A stretch of DNA of 14,953 nucleotides from Methanomicrobia archaeon (GCA_016928455.1 JAFGKP010000125.1:1-14953), one strand, 5' to 3'. Numbered from the stretch's first letter, positions 6,239 to 13,754 are shown. Numbers and translations are program-made. The notes: a model not told the origin generated them from the sequence alone.

Positions 6239-6255
6239 CCTACCCCTGGGGTGGG
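6239..6255. promoter_or_regulatory. Near-perfect 17-base palindrome, possible operator
   Basis: CCTACCCCTGGGGTGGG is symmetrical around T6247 except for one T/G position. It lies about 25 bases upstream of the presumed TATA box of the DUF432 gene. Such a short, compact palindrome in a divergent promoter region is typical of a dimeric repressor or activator site. As RNA it would form a 7-pair hairpin with a 3-base loop. Confidence 0.45.
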
Positions 6256-6278
6256 CACGTTTTCGAGGCTGCGATACT

Positions 6279-6286
6279 CTTTTATG
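6279..6286 (+). promoter_or_regulatory. Possible TATA box of the DUF432-mscS operon
   Basis: CTTTTATG lies about 35-40 bases before the ATG at 6320. Transcription would begin near 6307-6311, leaving a leader of about 10 bases. Confidence 0.45.
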
Positions 6287-6319
6287 CCTCACGCATTCTG
6301 AGTAACATATACGCGAGAG

Positions 6320-7027
6320 ATGTTTGGCCAGTACACCATTCCCGTGGAGATCGCAGCTGAGGGCGTCTCGCTCGCGATCGAGCGCGATGACAAGGGGTTC
6401 AGGTACCGGAGCACGTGTAACGGCGTGACCGTGGAGAAGCAGATTCTCACGCGCGCTGGTGCAGTGCTCATCAATCCGGTAGAACCGCTTCACCTACCCA
6501 AGGAGCTCACCAAGACGCTGCTCATCGAGCTGGAGAGGACGCTCGTGGTTGAGCCCGCAACGACAAAGACCGTATTTCTCACCTTTCCCATCGAAATCGG
6601 GGTCTTTATCACGGCGAACGAAACCGTTGAGGTGTTGGACATCTTCTCGCTTTCGCCGCAGAAGTTCACGCTCTACGGCGACCCCCGGACCGGCGCGATC
6701 TGCAAATACTGGCGGAGCAACGTCTCTGCAACTGTCCCAGCGGTCAATCCACGCCGTGAGGGCGTCCTGCAGCTCCACATCAACAATAGTACGTCAGACT
6801 GGGTGACCGTCACCCGCGCGGTCTTCAACGCGTACACCATGAAGATCTATTACAACGAACGGCTGGTCGCGATGCGTGCGACGATGAAGATCCTGCTCCG
6901 AAACCTGGCGGAGACAACCTTCATGGACGAGCCGCTCGAGCACGGCATGACAAAGTCGCTGGAGCTGTACACAGCGCGGAAACTCCAGGTGCCACTCACG
7001 AAATTTGTGATGGAGGCAGGATTGTGA
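6320..7027 (+). CDS. DUF432 family protein
   Basis: A 235-residue protein that I assign from memory to the archaeal family DUF432, whose function is not known. It begins MFGQYTIPVEIAAEGVSLAI and has a beta-rich middle with VFLTFPIEIGVFI (around 85-97), then FSLSPQKFTLYGDPRTGAIC (around 109-128). The C-terminal part has the pattern MKIYYNERLVAMRA and ends in a basic, amphipathic segment. There is no signal peptide or clear membrane helix, so it should be cytosolic or peripheral. DUF432 genes are, as far as I recall, often beside mechanosensitive-channel genes in archaea. That holds here: mscS starts 16 bases downstream behind its own ribosome site. A role as a channel regulator or partner is inference. 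Confidence 0.75.
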   Translation: MFGQYTIPVEIAAEGVSLAIERDDKGFRYRSTCNGVTVEKQILTRAGAVLINPVEPLHLPKELTKTLLIELERTLVVEPATTKTVFLTFPIEIGVFITANETVEVLDIFSLSPQKFTLYGDPRTGAICKYWRSNVSATVPAVNPRREGVLQLHINNSTSDWVTVTRAVFNAYTMKIYYNERLVAMRATMKILLRNLAETTFMDEPLEHGMTKSLELYTARKLQVPLTKFVMEAGL

Positions 7028-7031
7028 GGTA

Positions 7032-7036
7032 GGTGA
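7032..7036 (+). promoter_or_regulatory. Ribosome-binding site of mscS
   Basis: GGTGA matches the 16S anti-Shine-Dalgarno complement and lies 7 bases before ATG 7044. The site falls in the 16-base gap after the DUF432 stop, which supports an operon. Confidence 0.65.
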
Positions 7037-7043
7037 ATGTGAG

Positions 7044-7886
7044 ATGATTTCCGATTTTACCATCTACGGCGAGTTCAGCGTACTGGATCTACTGTGGGTG
7101 CTCCTGATCCTTGTCGTTGCGATCATTATCGCCAAAGGAATAAGCGTTAATCTCAGACGCGTTCTCAAAGATCGAATGAGCAAGGACCATGTGGAGATCA
7201 TCAACAAAGTGATCTACTGGGGTATTTTAACGATCGCCTTTCTCATGGTGATTCCGGTATTCGGGGTCAATCCGTCTGGGCTGCTGGTCGCAGGCGGGGT
7301 CGCGGGTATCGTGCTCGGTATCGCGAGCCAGAGCGTGGTTGGCAACCTCATGGCTGGCTTGTTCCTGGTGATTGAACGGCCCATGAAGATCGGACAGACG
7401 GTCAACATCGCCGGTACTGCGGGCGTCGTCGAGGACATTCGCATCCTCTCCACCACAATCAGGACCTTTGAGGGGCTCTACGTGCGGATACCGAATGAGA
7501 AGGTCTTTACGACCGATATCACAAACTACGTGGAGCACGTAGCCAGGCGGCTCGAGTACCGTGTGGGGATACGGTACTGTGACGATGCGGACAAAGCTAT
7601 CTCGATCATCCATCGGCTTTATGAGGAGCATCCGATGACCCTGAAAAGTCCCGCGCCTGACATCTTTGTCGATAACCTCGGCGACAACGCGGTTGAGATC
7701 ATCGTCCGGATTTGGGCGCCGTCGAAAGAGTGGTACGGGGTGAAGAAAGAATTGTTATGGAAGATCAAAACGGCGCTGGAGGAGCAGGGGATCGAGATCG
7801 CATTCCCGCAACGGACGGTCTGGTTCGCCAACGAGCTGCAGAAACGGGAGATGCGCGAAGGTGCGGAAGACCCCAGCATGCACTGA
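7044..7886 (+). CDS. mscS: MscS-type mechanosensitive ion channel
   Basis: A 280-residue small-conductance mechanosensitive channel, expected to open under membrane tension and release solutes during osmotic downshock. Three transmembrane helices are visible, near residues 13-32, 55-75 and 78-111. The third is the pore helix, rich in glycine and alanine: GLLVAGGVAGIVLGIASQS then VVGNLMAGLFLVIERP. The MscS beta domain follows (MKIGQTVNIAGTAGVVEDI, TTIRTFEGLYVRIPNE, DITNY), then the alpha/beta C-terminal domain to about residue 260. Length matches E. coli MscS (286). The gene follows the DUF432 gene by 16 bases with its own GGTGA site, so the two are probably one operon. The end of the gene is about 80 bases from clpB, which has its own promoter. 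Confidence 0.95.
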   Translation: MISDFTIYGEFSVLDLLWVLLILVVAIIIAKGISVNLRRVLKDRMSKDHVEIINKVIYWGILTIAFLMVIPVFGVNPSGLLVAGGVAGIVLGIASQSVVGNLMAGLFLVIERPMKIGQTVNIAGTAGVVEDIRILSTTIRTFEGLYVRIPNEKVFTTDITNYVEHVARRLEYRVGIRYCDDADKAISIIHRLYEEHPMTLKSPAPDIFVDNLGDNAVEIIVRIWAPSKEWYGVKKELLWKIKTALEEQGIEIAFPQRTVWFANELQKREMREGAEDPSMH

Positions 7887-7919
7887 ATTAACCAGTCCCT
7901 TCGGAGCCATAAAAGCAAA

Positions 7920-7937
7920 ACTTTATATATTATAAGT
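7920..7937 (+). promoter_or_regulatory. Promoter (TATA box) of clpB, within an imperfect palindrome
   Basis: CTTTATATATTATAAG (7921-7936) is the most consensus-like TATA element of the window, preceded by A-rich GCAAAA that fits a TFB-recognition element. It lies about 31-46 bases before ATG 7967. The TATA box is enclosed by ACTT (7920-7923) and AAGT (7934-7937), with 6 of 9 base pairs of the 18-base element symmetrical. A repressor binding over the TATA box, as in archaeal heat-shock control, is possible but unproven. The ribosome site GGTGA is at 7953-7957. Confidence 0.7.
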
Positions 7938-7966
7938 ATCGTTCTTCTTACTGGTGATGGGACGAA

Positions 7967-10549
7967 ATGAGACTTGATAAACTCACGGTAAAGGCGCAGG
8001 AGGCTTTACAAGAGGCAAAGAACCTCGCTGATAAGTACAATCAGCAGCAGATCGAGGTCGAACACCTCCTGCTGGCACTGGTGGAGCAGCCAGAGGGCAT
8101 TGTTATCCCGATCTTGCAGAAGATTGGGGTTGATATTGACCAGCTCAAAACACAGATTGATCTCCATTTACAATCAAAACCGCAGGTCTACGGCGCCGGC
8201 GGTGTAGACCAGCTCTTTATCTCGCCGCGCTTGAACCGTGTTCTGGAAGCGGCATGGAAGGAAGCGCAGGCGATGAAGGACGAATACATGAGTACTGAGC
8301 ACATGCTGCTCGCGATCGCCGACGAGACGGATTCCGCGTCGCCGTTGATCCTGAAAGGCGTGGGCGCGACGAAGGGCCGCATCTTTGATGCGCTCACCTC
8401 GATTCGCGGCGGACAGCGGATCACAGATCAGAGCCCGGAAGATAAGTATCAGGCACTGGAGCGCTACACGCGCGATCTCACGGAACTGGCGCGGCAGGGT
8501 AAACTTGATCCGGTTATCGGCCGTAACGATGAGATCCGGCGGGTCATGCAGGTGCTCTCACGGCGCACGAAGAATAATCCTGTGCTCATCGGCGACGCGG
8601 GCGTTGGCAAGACCGCGATCGTCGAGGGCTTAGCGCAGCGCATTGTCAACGGTGATGTGCCGGAGACGCTCAAGGATAAACGGGTGCTCGCGCTTGACAT
8701 GGGTGCCTTGATCGCGGGTGCGAAGTTCCGTGGTGAGTTCGAGGACCGGCTCAAGGCGGTTCTGAAGGAGATTGACCAGGCTGCTGGTCAGATCGTCCTC
8801 TTTATCGATGAATTGCACACGGTCGTCGGTGCGGGCGCAGCGGAAGGCGCCGTTGACGCTTCGAATCTGCTCAAACCTGCACTCGCACGTGGCGAATTGC
8901 GCTGTGTCGGGGCGACCACAACTGATGAATATCGCAAGTACATCGAGAAGGACGCGGCACTGGAGCGCCGATTCCAGCCAATCACCGTTCGCGAGCCCTC
9001 GGTCGAGGACACGATCTCGATTCTCCGCGGCTTGAAGGAGCGCTACGAGCTGCATCATGGCGTTCGGATTAAGGACGCGGCACTGGTAGCGGCTGCGACG
9101 CTTTCGAGCCGCTATATTACCGATCGATTCCTCCCGGACAAAGCGATCGACGTGATTGACGAGGCTGCATCAAAGTTGCGAACCGAGATAGACAGCATGC
9201 CGGTCGAGATTGACGAGGTCGAGCGGAAGATCAGGCAGCTGGAGATCGAGGAGCAGGCATTAAAACGTGAGAAGGACAAGCAATCGAAGGAGCGGCTGGA
9301 GAAGCTCCGAAAGGAGCTGGCGGAATTGAAGGAGCAGAGTACTGAGCTGAAAGCGCGCTGGCAGAACGAGAAGGAAGGTATTCAGAAGGCGCGCACGCTC
9401 AAGGAGCAGATCGAGCAGGCGAAGCTCGAGGAGCAGCAGGCGGAACGCAGCGGCAATCTGGAGCGTGTGGCTCAGATCCGCTACGGCACGCTTGTTGAGC
9501 TCCAGAACGAGCTGAACGCGCAGAACGAGAAGCTCAAGGAACTGCAGAAGGATCAGATGATGCTCAAGGAGGAGGTGGATGAAGATGACGTTGCAGAGGT
9601 CGTCGGGAAATGGTCGGGCGTGCCCGTATCGAGAATGCTGGAGGGCGAGACCGAGAAGCTGCTGCAGATGGAAGAGCGCTTGAAGCAGCGTGTCGTCGGT
9701 CAGGACAACGCGATATCGCTGGTCTCGAATGCGATTCGCCGCGCTCGCGCGGGTCTCAGCGATCCGAACCGGCCAATTGGCTCGTTCATCTTTCTCGGCC
9801 CCACGGGCGTTGGGAAGACCGAACTCGCCAAGGCGCTGGCTGAATTCCTCTTCGATGACGAGCGCGCTATGGTACGTATGGACATGTCAGAGTTCATGGA
9901 GCGCCATTCGATCGCACGGCTCATCGGCGCACCACCGGGCTATGTGGGCTACGAGGAGGGCGGATTCCTGACCGAAGCGGTGCGCCGCAAGCAGTATACG
10001 GTCGTTCTCTTCGATGAGATTGAGAAGGCGCACAGCGACGTCTTCAACTTGCTGCTGCAGATCCTGGACGATGGCCGGCTCACCGATGGCCATGGGCGGA
10101 CCGTGAACTTCAAGAACACCGTGATCATCATGACGTCAAATATCGCCACGCCATTCATCCAGGAATACCAGGGCGAGGAGCTGGAAAAGCGGGTACAGGC
10201 GGCGCTGAAAGCGCAATTCAGGCCAGAATTCCTCAACCGTATCGATGAGATTGTTACCTTCAATCCGCTGGGTATGGACGCACTCAAGAAGATCGTTGAG
10301 ATCCAGATGCGGTACCTCCAGGAGCGGCTGGCCGAGAAGAAGCTCTCGATCTCAGTGAGCGAGGGCGTGAAAGAGCTGATCGCGAGTCAGGGCTTTGATC
10401 CCCTCTTCGGCGCACGACCGGTCAAACGTACAATCCAGCGCATGATCGAAGACCCGCTCTCGAGGCGACTCCTGGAAGGCGAGTTCAGTGAAGGGGACAC
10501 GATCAAAGCAGACGTTTCCGATGGTAAAATAGTGTTTTCGCGCTCGTAG
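7967..10549 (+). CDS. clpB: Protein disaggregase ClpB (AAA+ chaperone)
   Basis: An 860-residue Hsp100 chaperone that forms hexamers and, with the DnaK system, pulls proteins out of aggregates using ATP. The order is complete: a double-repeat N-domain (about 1-145); the first AAA+ module with Walker A GDAGVGKT (209-216), Walker B VLFIDELH (D281, E282) and pore loop KFRGEFE (F254); the long coiled-coil M-domain (about 410-535) that distinguishes ClpB from ClpA; and the second AAA+ module with GPTGVGKT (611-618), Walker B VVLFDE (D683, E684) and pore loop GYVGY (Y659). The C-terminal small domain has FGARPVKRTIQ. I see no ClpP-binding loop. Length matches bacterial ClpB (857 in E. coli). ClpB is patchy in archaea and probably of bacterial origin, but here it has an archaeal promoter. 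No dnaK genes are in the window. Confidence 0.98.
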   Translation: MRLDKLTVKAQEALQEAKNLADKYNQQQIEVEHLLLALVEQPEGIVIPILQKIGVDIDQLKTQIDLHLQSKPQVYGAGGVDQLFISPRLNRVLEAAWKEAQAMKDEYMSTEHMLLAIADETDSASPLILKGVGATKGRIFDALTSIRGGQRITDQSPEDKYQALERYTRDLTELARQGKLDPVIGRNDEIRRVMQVLSRRTKNNPVLIGDAGVGKTAIVEGLAQRIVNGDVPETLKDKRVLALDMGALIAGAKFRGEFEDRLKAVLKEIDQAAGQIVLFIDELHTVVGAGAAEGAVDASNLLKPALARGELRCVGATTTDEYRKYIEKDAALERRFQPITVREPSVEDTISILRGLKERYELHHGVRIKDAALVAAATLSSRYITDRFLPDKAIDVIDEAASKLRTEIDSMPVEIDEVERKIRQLEIEEQALKREKDKQSKERLEKLRKELAELKEQSTELKARWQNEKEGIQKARTLKEQIEQAKLEEQQAERSGNLERVAQIRYGTLVELQNELNAQNEKLKELQKDQMMLKEEVDEDDVAEVVGKWSGVPVSRMLEGETEKLLQMEERLKQRVVGQDNAISLVSNAIRRARAGLSDPNRPIGSFIFLGPTGVGKTELAKALAEFLFDDERAMVRMDMSEFMERHSIARLIGAPPGYVGYEEGGFLTEAVRRKQYTVVLFDEIEKAHSDVFNLLLQILDDGRLTDGHGRTVNFKNTVIIMTSNIATPFIQEYQGEELEKRVQAALKAQFRPEFLNRIDEIVTFNPLGMDALKKIVEIQMRYLQERLAEKKLSISVSEGVKELIASQGFDPLFGARPVKRTIQRMIEDPLSRRLLEGEFSEGDTIKADVSDGKIVFSRS

Positions 10550-10576
10550 TCGTCTAGCTGCGTGAAAATCATAAAA

Positions 10577-10597
10577 GCGCGATTGGATACTACGCGC
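10577..10597. terminator. Weak hairpin between convergent clpB and aIF2 gamma
   Basis: GCGCG (10577-10581) and CGCGC (10593-10597) can form a 5-pair stem with an 11-base loop in the 51-base gap between the two stops. An A-run (10564-10567, 10573-10576) on the plus strand is a T-run for the minus-strand gene and could help end its transcript. Confidence 0.3.
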
Positions 10598-10600
10598 GGG

Positions 10601-11845
10601 TCACTTAATCGTGCCGGCACCGATCAGATGCCATCGGCCACGTATCTTCCGCCCGATCGCTACCCGAGAGCCCGTTTCTGCGCAGACCGGCCTGCTCAAG
10701 ATCAGCTCCAGCGTCTTCTTCGTCACCTTCTTCACCTCGCCGATCGTGATGGACGTGCCCGCGCTGAGCATAATGTTCTCGCCTACTTTGATCGCCGGCA
10801 CTTTCTCCTCCTCCTTCTTCACGCCGACTGCGCGTTTGAAGAGCTGGAAATCGACGCTTAATTTCTCCCAGGTCGGTGGTAACGTACCGGGTTTGCCCGC
10901 ACATTGACCTACTAACGCGTCTTCCTTCGTCATACTGGGATCCAGCATCGTGCCAATGCCCAGGAGACCGCCCGGGGCAACCTCTTTCACCTGCGTACCA
11001 CCCACCACGATCGACGTGATCTCCGTCTCCAGAGGTTCCCACGTCGATTTGCCGCCCCCGGTCACCACCCGCCCCGGTCGTATTTCCAGGCGATCGCCGA
11101 TTCGCAGCTGACCCCTGAGCAGCGACCCGCCAACCACTCCGCCTTTCAAGTCACGAATTGGTGTTCCGGGCCTGTTGATGTCGAATGAGCGTGCAATATA
11201 CATACGGGCGATCTCCTCCTCGGGGCGCTCTGGTGTAGGGATGACCTCTTCAATGCATTTGATTAACACGTCAATATTAGCAGCCTGCTGCGCCGAAATA
11301 GGCACAATCGGCGAATTTTCCGCAATCGTACCCTTCACAAACTCCTTTATCTGTTTGTAGTGCTCGATCGCTTCCTCGCGCGAGACGAGATCGATCTTAT
11401 TCTGGGCGATAACGATCTTCTCAATCCCCACAATGTTCAGTGCCATCAGGTGCTCCTCTGTCTGTGGCTGCGGACACGACTCGGAGGCCGCAATGAGTAG
11501 CACAGCTCCGTCCATTATCGCAGCGCCGCTGAGCATCGTTGCCATCAGCGCTTCGTGCCCGGGTGAGTCTACAAAGGAGACCGTACGCATTTCATTCGTC
11601 TTCGTGCCACATATTTTGCACACCTCTTCCACCGTGTAACAATCGGGCTCCGAGCAGACCGGGCATTTCCTAAAGGTCGCATCGGCATAGCCGAGCCGAA
11701 TCGATATTCCGCGCTTGATCTCCTCACTGTGGCGGTCGGTCCACTCGCCCGACAACGCGTTCACTAACGTCGTCTTCCCGTGATCCACATGCCCGATCAT
11801 GCCGATGTTCACCACCGGCTTCCGCTCCGTCTTGCTACTTCCCAT
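10601..11845 (-). CDS. eif2g: Translation initiation factor 2 subunit gamma (aIF2 gamma)
   Basis: The 414-residue GTPase subunit of archaeal initiation factor 2, which carries initiator methionyl-tRNA to the ribosome. GTPase motifs are GHVDHGKT (18-25), switch 1 RGISIRLGYAD, DSPGHE (93-98), NKID (149-152) and SAQQA. A zinc knuckle of four cysteines (C61, C64, C76, C79) sits between switch 1 and DSPGHE, a feature of the e/aIF2 gamma family that separates it from EF-Tu and SelB. Two beta-barrel domains follow, the last ending GRKIRGRWHLIGAGTIK. The frame is open to a GTG at 11890, but the TATA box at 11899-11909 places transcription near 11879, after that codon. ATG 11845 also gives the family's usual length (about 410-415). 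It stands alone, convergent with clpB and divergent from chorismate synthase. Confidence 0.97.
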   Translation of the reverse strand: MGSSKTERKPVVNIGMIGHVDHGKTTLVNALSGEWTDRHSEEIKRGISIRLGYADATFRKCPVCSEPDCYTVEEVCKICGTKTNEMRTVSFVDSPGHEALMATMLSGAAIMDGAVLLIAASESCPQPQTEEHLMALNIVGIEKIVIAQNKIDLVSREEAIEHYKQIKEFVKGTIAENSPIVPISAQQAANIDVLIKCIEEVIPTPERPEEEIARMYIARSFDINRPGTPIRDLKGGVVGGSLLRGQLRIGDRLEIRPGRVVTGGGKSTWEPLETEITSIVVGGTQVKEVAPGGLLGIGTMLDPSMTKEDALVGQCAGKPGTLPPTWEKLSVDFQLFKRAVGVKKEEEKVPAIKVGENIMLSAGTSITIGEVKKVTKKTLELILSRPVCAETGSRVAIGRKIRGRWHLIGAGTIK

Positions 11846-11898
11846 ACTCAACGTGGCTGGCGCAAATAAGCGAGACTCAGACCGCTTCACTCCACTAT

Positions 11899-11909
11899 CT
11901 TTAAATAAA
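11899..11909 (-). promoter_or_regulatory. TATA box of the aIF2 gamma gene
   Basis: On the minus strand this reads TTTATTTAAAG, a good archaeal TATA match. It predicts transcription from about 11877-11882 and a leader of about 35 bases before ATG 11845. This argues against the longer GTG-initiated reading frame. Confidence 0.6.
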
Positions 11910-11949
11910 CAGGCTTAATAAAAGGTTTCCGAGAACACTCGCGATGAAC

Positions 11950-11978
11950 GTGTAGGCAAACTTCGGCTGCCGCGACAC
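11950..11978. other. Possible stem-loop in the divergent aIF2 gamma-aroC region
   Basis: GTGT (11950-11953) pairs with ACAC (11975-11978), and GGCA (11955-11958) with TGCC (11968-11971), around a 9-base loop. It lies upstream of both presumed promoters. The pairing is short and interrupted, so it may be chance. The rest of this 216-base divergent region shows only the promoters. Confidence 0.25.
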
Positions 11979-12028
11979 CTTTCTGAGTATCAAGCGTTCT
12001 TTTTATAACTGACGCGTTTGCAAAAGAG

Positions 12029-12037
12029 CTTTAAGTA
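12029..12037 (+). promoter_or_regulatory. TATA box of chorismate synthase gene, leaderless message likely
   Basis: CTTTAAGTA is centred about 29 bases before the ATG at 12062, so transcription should begin at or next to the start codon. No ribosome-binding sequence precedes the ATG, which fits a leaderless message. A second AT-rich stretch, TTCTTTTTATAAC (11997-12009), could be an alternative promoter with a leader of about 30 bases. Confidence 0.5.
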
Positions 12038-12061
12038 CTGTGCTCCTATATCCTTCGTAAC

Positions 12062-13156
12062 ATGTCCGGCAATTCGTTTGGCACAGCATTTCGCGTAACG
12101 ACCTGGGGAGAATCTCACGGCCTGGCTGTCGGCGTGGTCATAGACGGCTGTCCTGCGGGGCTTGCGCTCAGTGCTGCGGACATACAGCATGAGCTGAACA
12201 GGCGAAAACCAGGTGTAAGCGAGGTCACCACTGCACGGAAGGAAGCGGACGAGGTGCAGCTCTTATCCGGAATCTTTGAGGGCGAAACGCTCGGCACACC
12301 TATTTCCATGCTCGTGTGGAATAAAGACGTCAATTCGAGTCCATATGAACCCTTTCAGCATATCCCGCGACCCGGCCAGGCTGATTATACCTATCAGCTG
12401 AAGTACGGGCGACGGGACCATCGGGGTGGTGGCAGAGCCTCTGGTCGGGAGACCTTAGCGCGTGTTGCTGCAGGAGCGATCGCGAAGAAGATTCTGACGC
12501 AGCATTCCATTGAGATACTCGGCCACGTTGTGGAGATCGCGGGCATACGGTCGCGCGAAGTGAGTGTGGCTGAAATACGAGACCGTGCGGAACGCACAGC
12601 TGTCCGGTGCGCAGATCCCGAAGCAGCGGAACTGATGGAAGCGGTGATCAAAGCGGCGAAGGAAGAGGGAGAGAGCGTCGGTGGCATCGTGGAGGTGCGC
12701 GCGCTCGGCGTCCCCCCGGGTCTGGGCGAACCCGTCTTCGATAAACTGGATGCTGAACTTGCCAAGGCCTTGATGAGTATCGGAGCAGTAAAAGGTGTAG
12801 AACTGGGCGCCGGGTTCGAAGCTGCGCGACTGCGTGCCAGCGAGATGAACGATGAATTCTTCGTGCATGCGGGAAAGCTGGTGACACGAACGAACAATGC
12901 AGGTGGGGTTTTAGGTGGCATTTCCACTGGCGCGCCGCTCATCTGTAGAATCGCTGTGAAGCCTACGCCCTCCATCACGAAGCCACAGAAAAGTGTCGAC
13001 ATGACGACGATGCAGGACGTGGAGATCAAAATAACGGGGCGGCACGATCCCTGTATCTGCCCGCGAATCGTCCCCGTGGCCGAAGCAATGGTCGCCCTGG
13101 TGCTGGTCGATTTTCTGTTGAGAATGTCCCCCGCATATAGCGCAGCCAGAAGCTGA
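12062..13156 (+). CDS. aroC: Chorismate synthase
   Basis: Catalyses the last shikimate-pathway step, loss of phosphate from 5-enolpyruvylshikimate 3-phosphate to give chorismate, precursor of aromatic amino acids. It needs reduced FMN. The 364-residue product starts MSGNSFGTAFRVTTWGESHG, the classic N-terminal signature with an active-site histidine (H19). It also has YGRRDHRGGGRASGRET (115-131), NAGGVLGGISTGAP, and GRHDPCICPR (from 326) with the conserved C-terminal aspartate. Length is typical (about 360-370). ATG 12062 is fixed by this N-terminus, and the message is probably leaderless. No other shikimate gene is beside it here. The long opposite-strand open frame under this gene is a composition effect. 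Confidence 0.98.
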   Translation: MSGNSFGTAFRVTTWGESHGLAVGVVIDGCPAGLALSAADIQHELNRRKPGVSEVTTARKEADEVQLLSGIFEGETLGTPISMLVWNKDVNSSPYEPFQHIPRPGQADYTYQLKYGRRDHRGGGRASGRETLARVAAGAIAKKILTQHSIEILGHVVEIAGIRSREVSVAEIRDRAERTAVRCADPEAAELMEAVIKAAKEEGESVGGIVEVRALGVPPGLGEPVFDKLDAELAKALMSIGAVKGVELGAGFEAARLRASEMNDEFFVHAGKLVTRTNNAGGVLGGISTGAPLICRIAVKPTPSITKPQKSVDMTTMQDVEIKITGRHDPCICPRIVPVAEAMVALVLVDFLLRMSPAYSAARS

Positions 13157-13203
13157 GTTCGCGCTTCTCTTCGCGTCTCTCTGGCCATATCATCAGCAGT
13201 CAT

Positions 13204-13225
13204 CTCAGTCTGATTCGCGACTGAG
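13204..13225. promoter_or_regulatory. Palindrome upstream of the winged-helix regulator, possible operator
   Basis: CTCAGTC (13204-13210) and GACTGAG (13219-13225) are perfect 7-base inverted arms around 8 bases (TGATTCGC). It lies 48 bases after the chorismate synthase stop and about 50 bases before the regulator start. Its size fits a winged-helix dimer site, which would allow self-regulation. No T-run follows, so a terminator of aroC is less likely. Confidence 0.45.
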
Positions 13226-13275
13226 CGCCGTGATTCCGGATGCCTCAGCAGGTTATTTGTAGGTGTATGTCAACT

Positions 13276-13746
13276 ATGATAAGTATGAGCGCTCAGGAAG
13301 CTACGGGCTCCGCGCCCATTCAATACGCGAATCCCATCGAGGGCGTCATCAGGCGTGTAACCGCGATCCTGACGAATTGGGGTGTGAGTGAGGGGTGTAG
13401 CTCTATCTATGCCGTGCTGCTCGCATCTCCTTACCCGTTAACCGCAGAAGAGATCGCAGAACGCGCGCATTACGCCTATTCCTCGACTATCAACCATCTT
13501 AATACGCTGATTCGTATGGGGCTGGTAACCCGGGTTCGGCGAATAGGAAAGAACCTGTATATGGCGAATATGAGCTTCGTTGAGCTGATTAAGGCCGAAC
13601 GAGCAAAGCTTACGCGATATCTCCGCCAACTGCGGGACGAACTCGACGGCGCTAAAGATTTGGATCATCTCAGAGCGAAGGTGGATCATGCCTTGCTCTA
13701 CCTCAGAGGACTGGAAAAAGCTTCGGACGACATCCCGGAGGCTTAA
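13276..13746 (+). CDS. Winged-helix transcriptional regulator, GbsR/MarR-like
   Basis: A 156-residue predicted DNA-binding protein. It opens with a helix and NWGVSEGCSSIYAVLLASPY, the start of the GbsR-type winged-helix domain. The helix-turn-helix follows at about 56-82 (TAEEIAERAHYAYSSTINHL then NTLIRMGLV), and the wing at 83-97 (TRVRRIGKNLYMA). The C-terminal third is a charged helix, likely for dimerisation. There is no obvious ligand domain. Start choice is uncertain: AGGTG at 13261-13265 is well placed for ATG 13276 but too near ATG 13267, and ATG 13240 and 13285 are in frame too. A radical SAM gene begins 8 bases after its stop, so they likely form an operon. A palindrome upstream suggests self-control. 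GbsR relatives sense choline or betaine in bacteria, but no such context exists here. Confidence 0.85.
   Translation: MISMSAQEATGSAPIQYANPIEGVIRRVTAILTNWGVSEGCSSIYAVLLASPYPLTAEEIAERAHYAYSSTINHLNTLIRMGLVTRVRRIGKNLYMANMSFVELIKAERAKLTRYLRQLRDELDGAKDLDHLRAKVDHALLYLRGLEKASDDIPEA
13737..13741 (+). promoter_or_regulatory. Ribosome-binding site that supports the radical SAM start
   Basis: GGAGG lies inside the last codons of the regulator, 13 bases before ATG 13755. The spacing is slightly long, but no other good site precedes the later in-frame starts at 13806 (GTG) or 13827 (ATG). Confidence 0.4.
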
Positions 13747-13754
13747 GACCAGAG

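Noticed and set aside
9240..9570. Repetitive glutamate-, lysine- and glutamine-rich stretch in clpB as a separate repeat element.
   Set aside because: It is the normal coiled-coil M-domain of ClpB.
11846..11890. Longer aIF2 gamma starting at GTG 11890.
   Set aside because: The TATA box at 11899-11909 places the transcript start downstream of that codon, and the extension is not part of the family.
11941..11986. A C/D box guide RNA, from GCGATGA (11941-11947) and CTGA (11983-11986).
   Set aside because: The C box has a mismatch, no internal D'/C' pair is visible, and the ends show no closing stem.
12394..13203. A 269-codon open frame on the minus strand under chorismate synthase.
   Set aside because: It is fully antisense to a gene with every family motif intact; its translation is serine- and proline-rich with no recognisable domain, as expected from GC-rich reverse frames.
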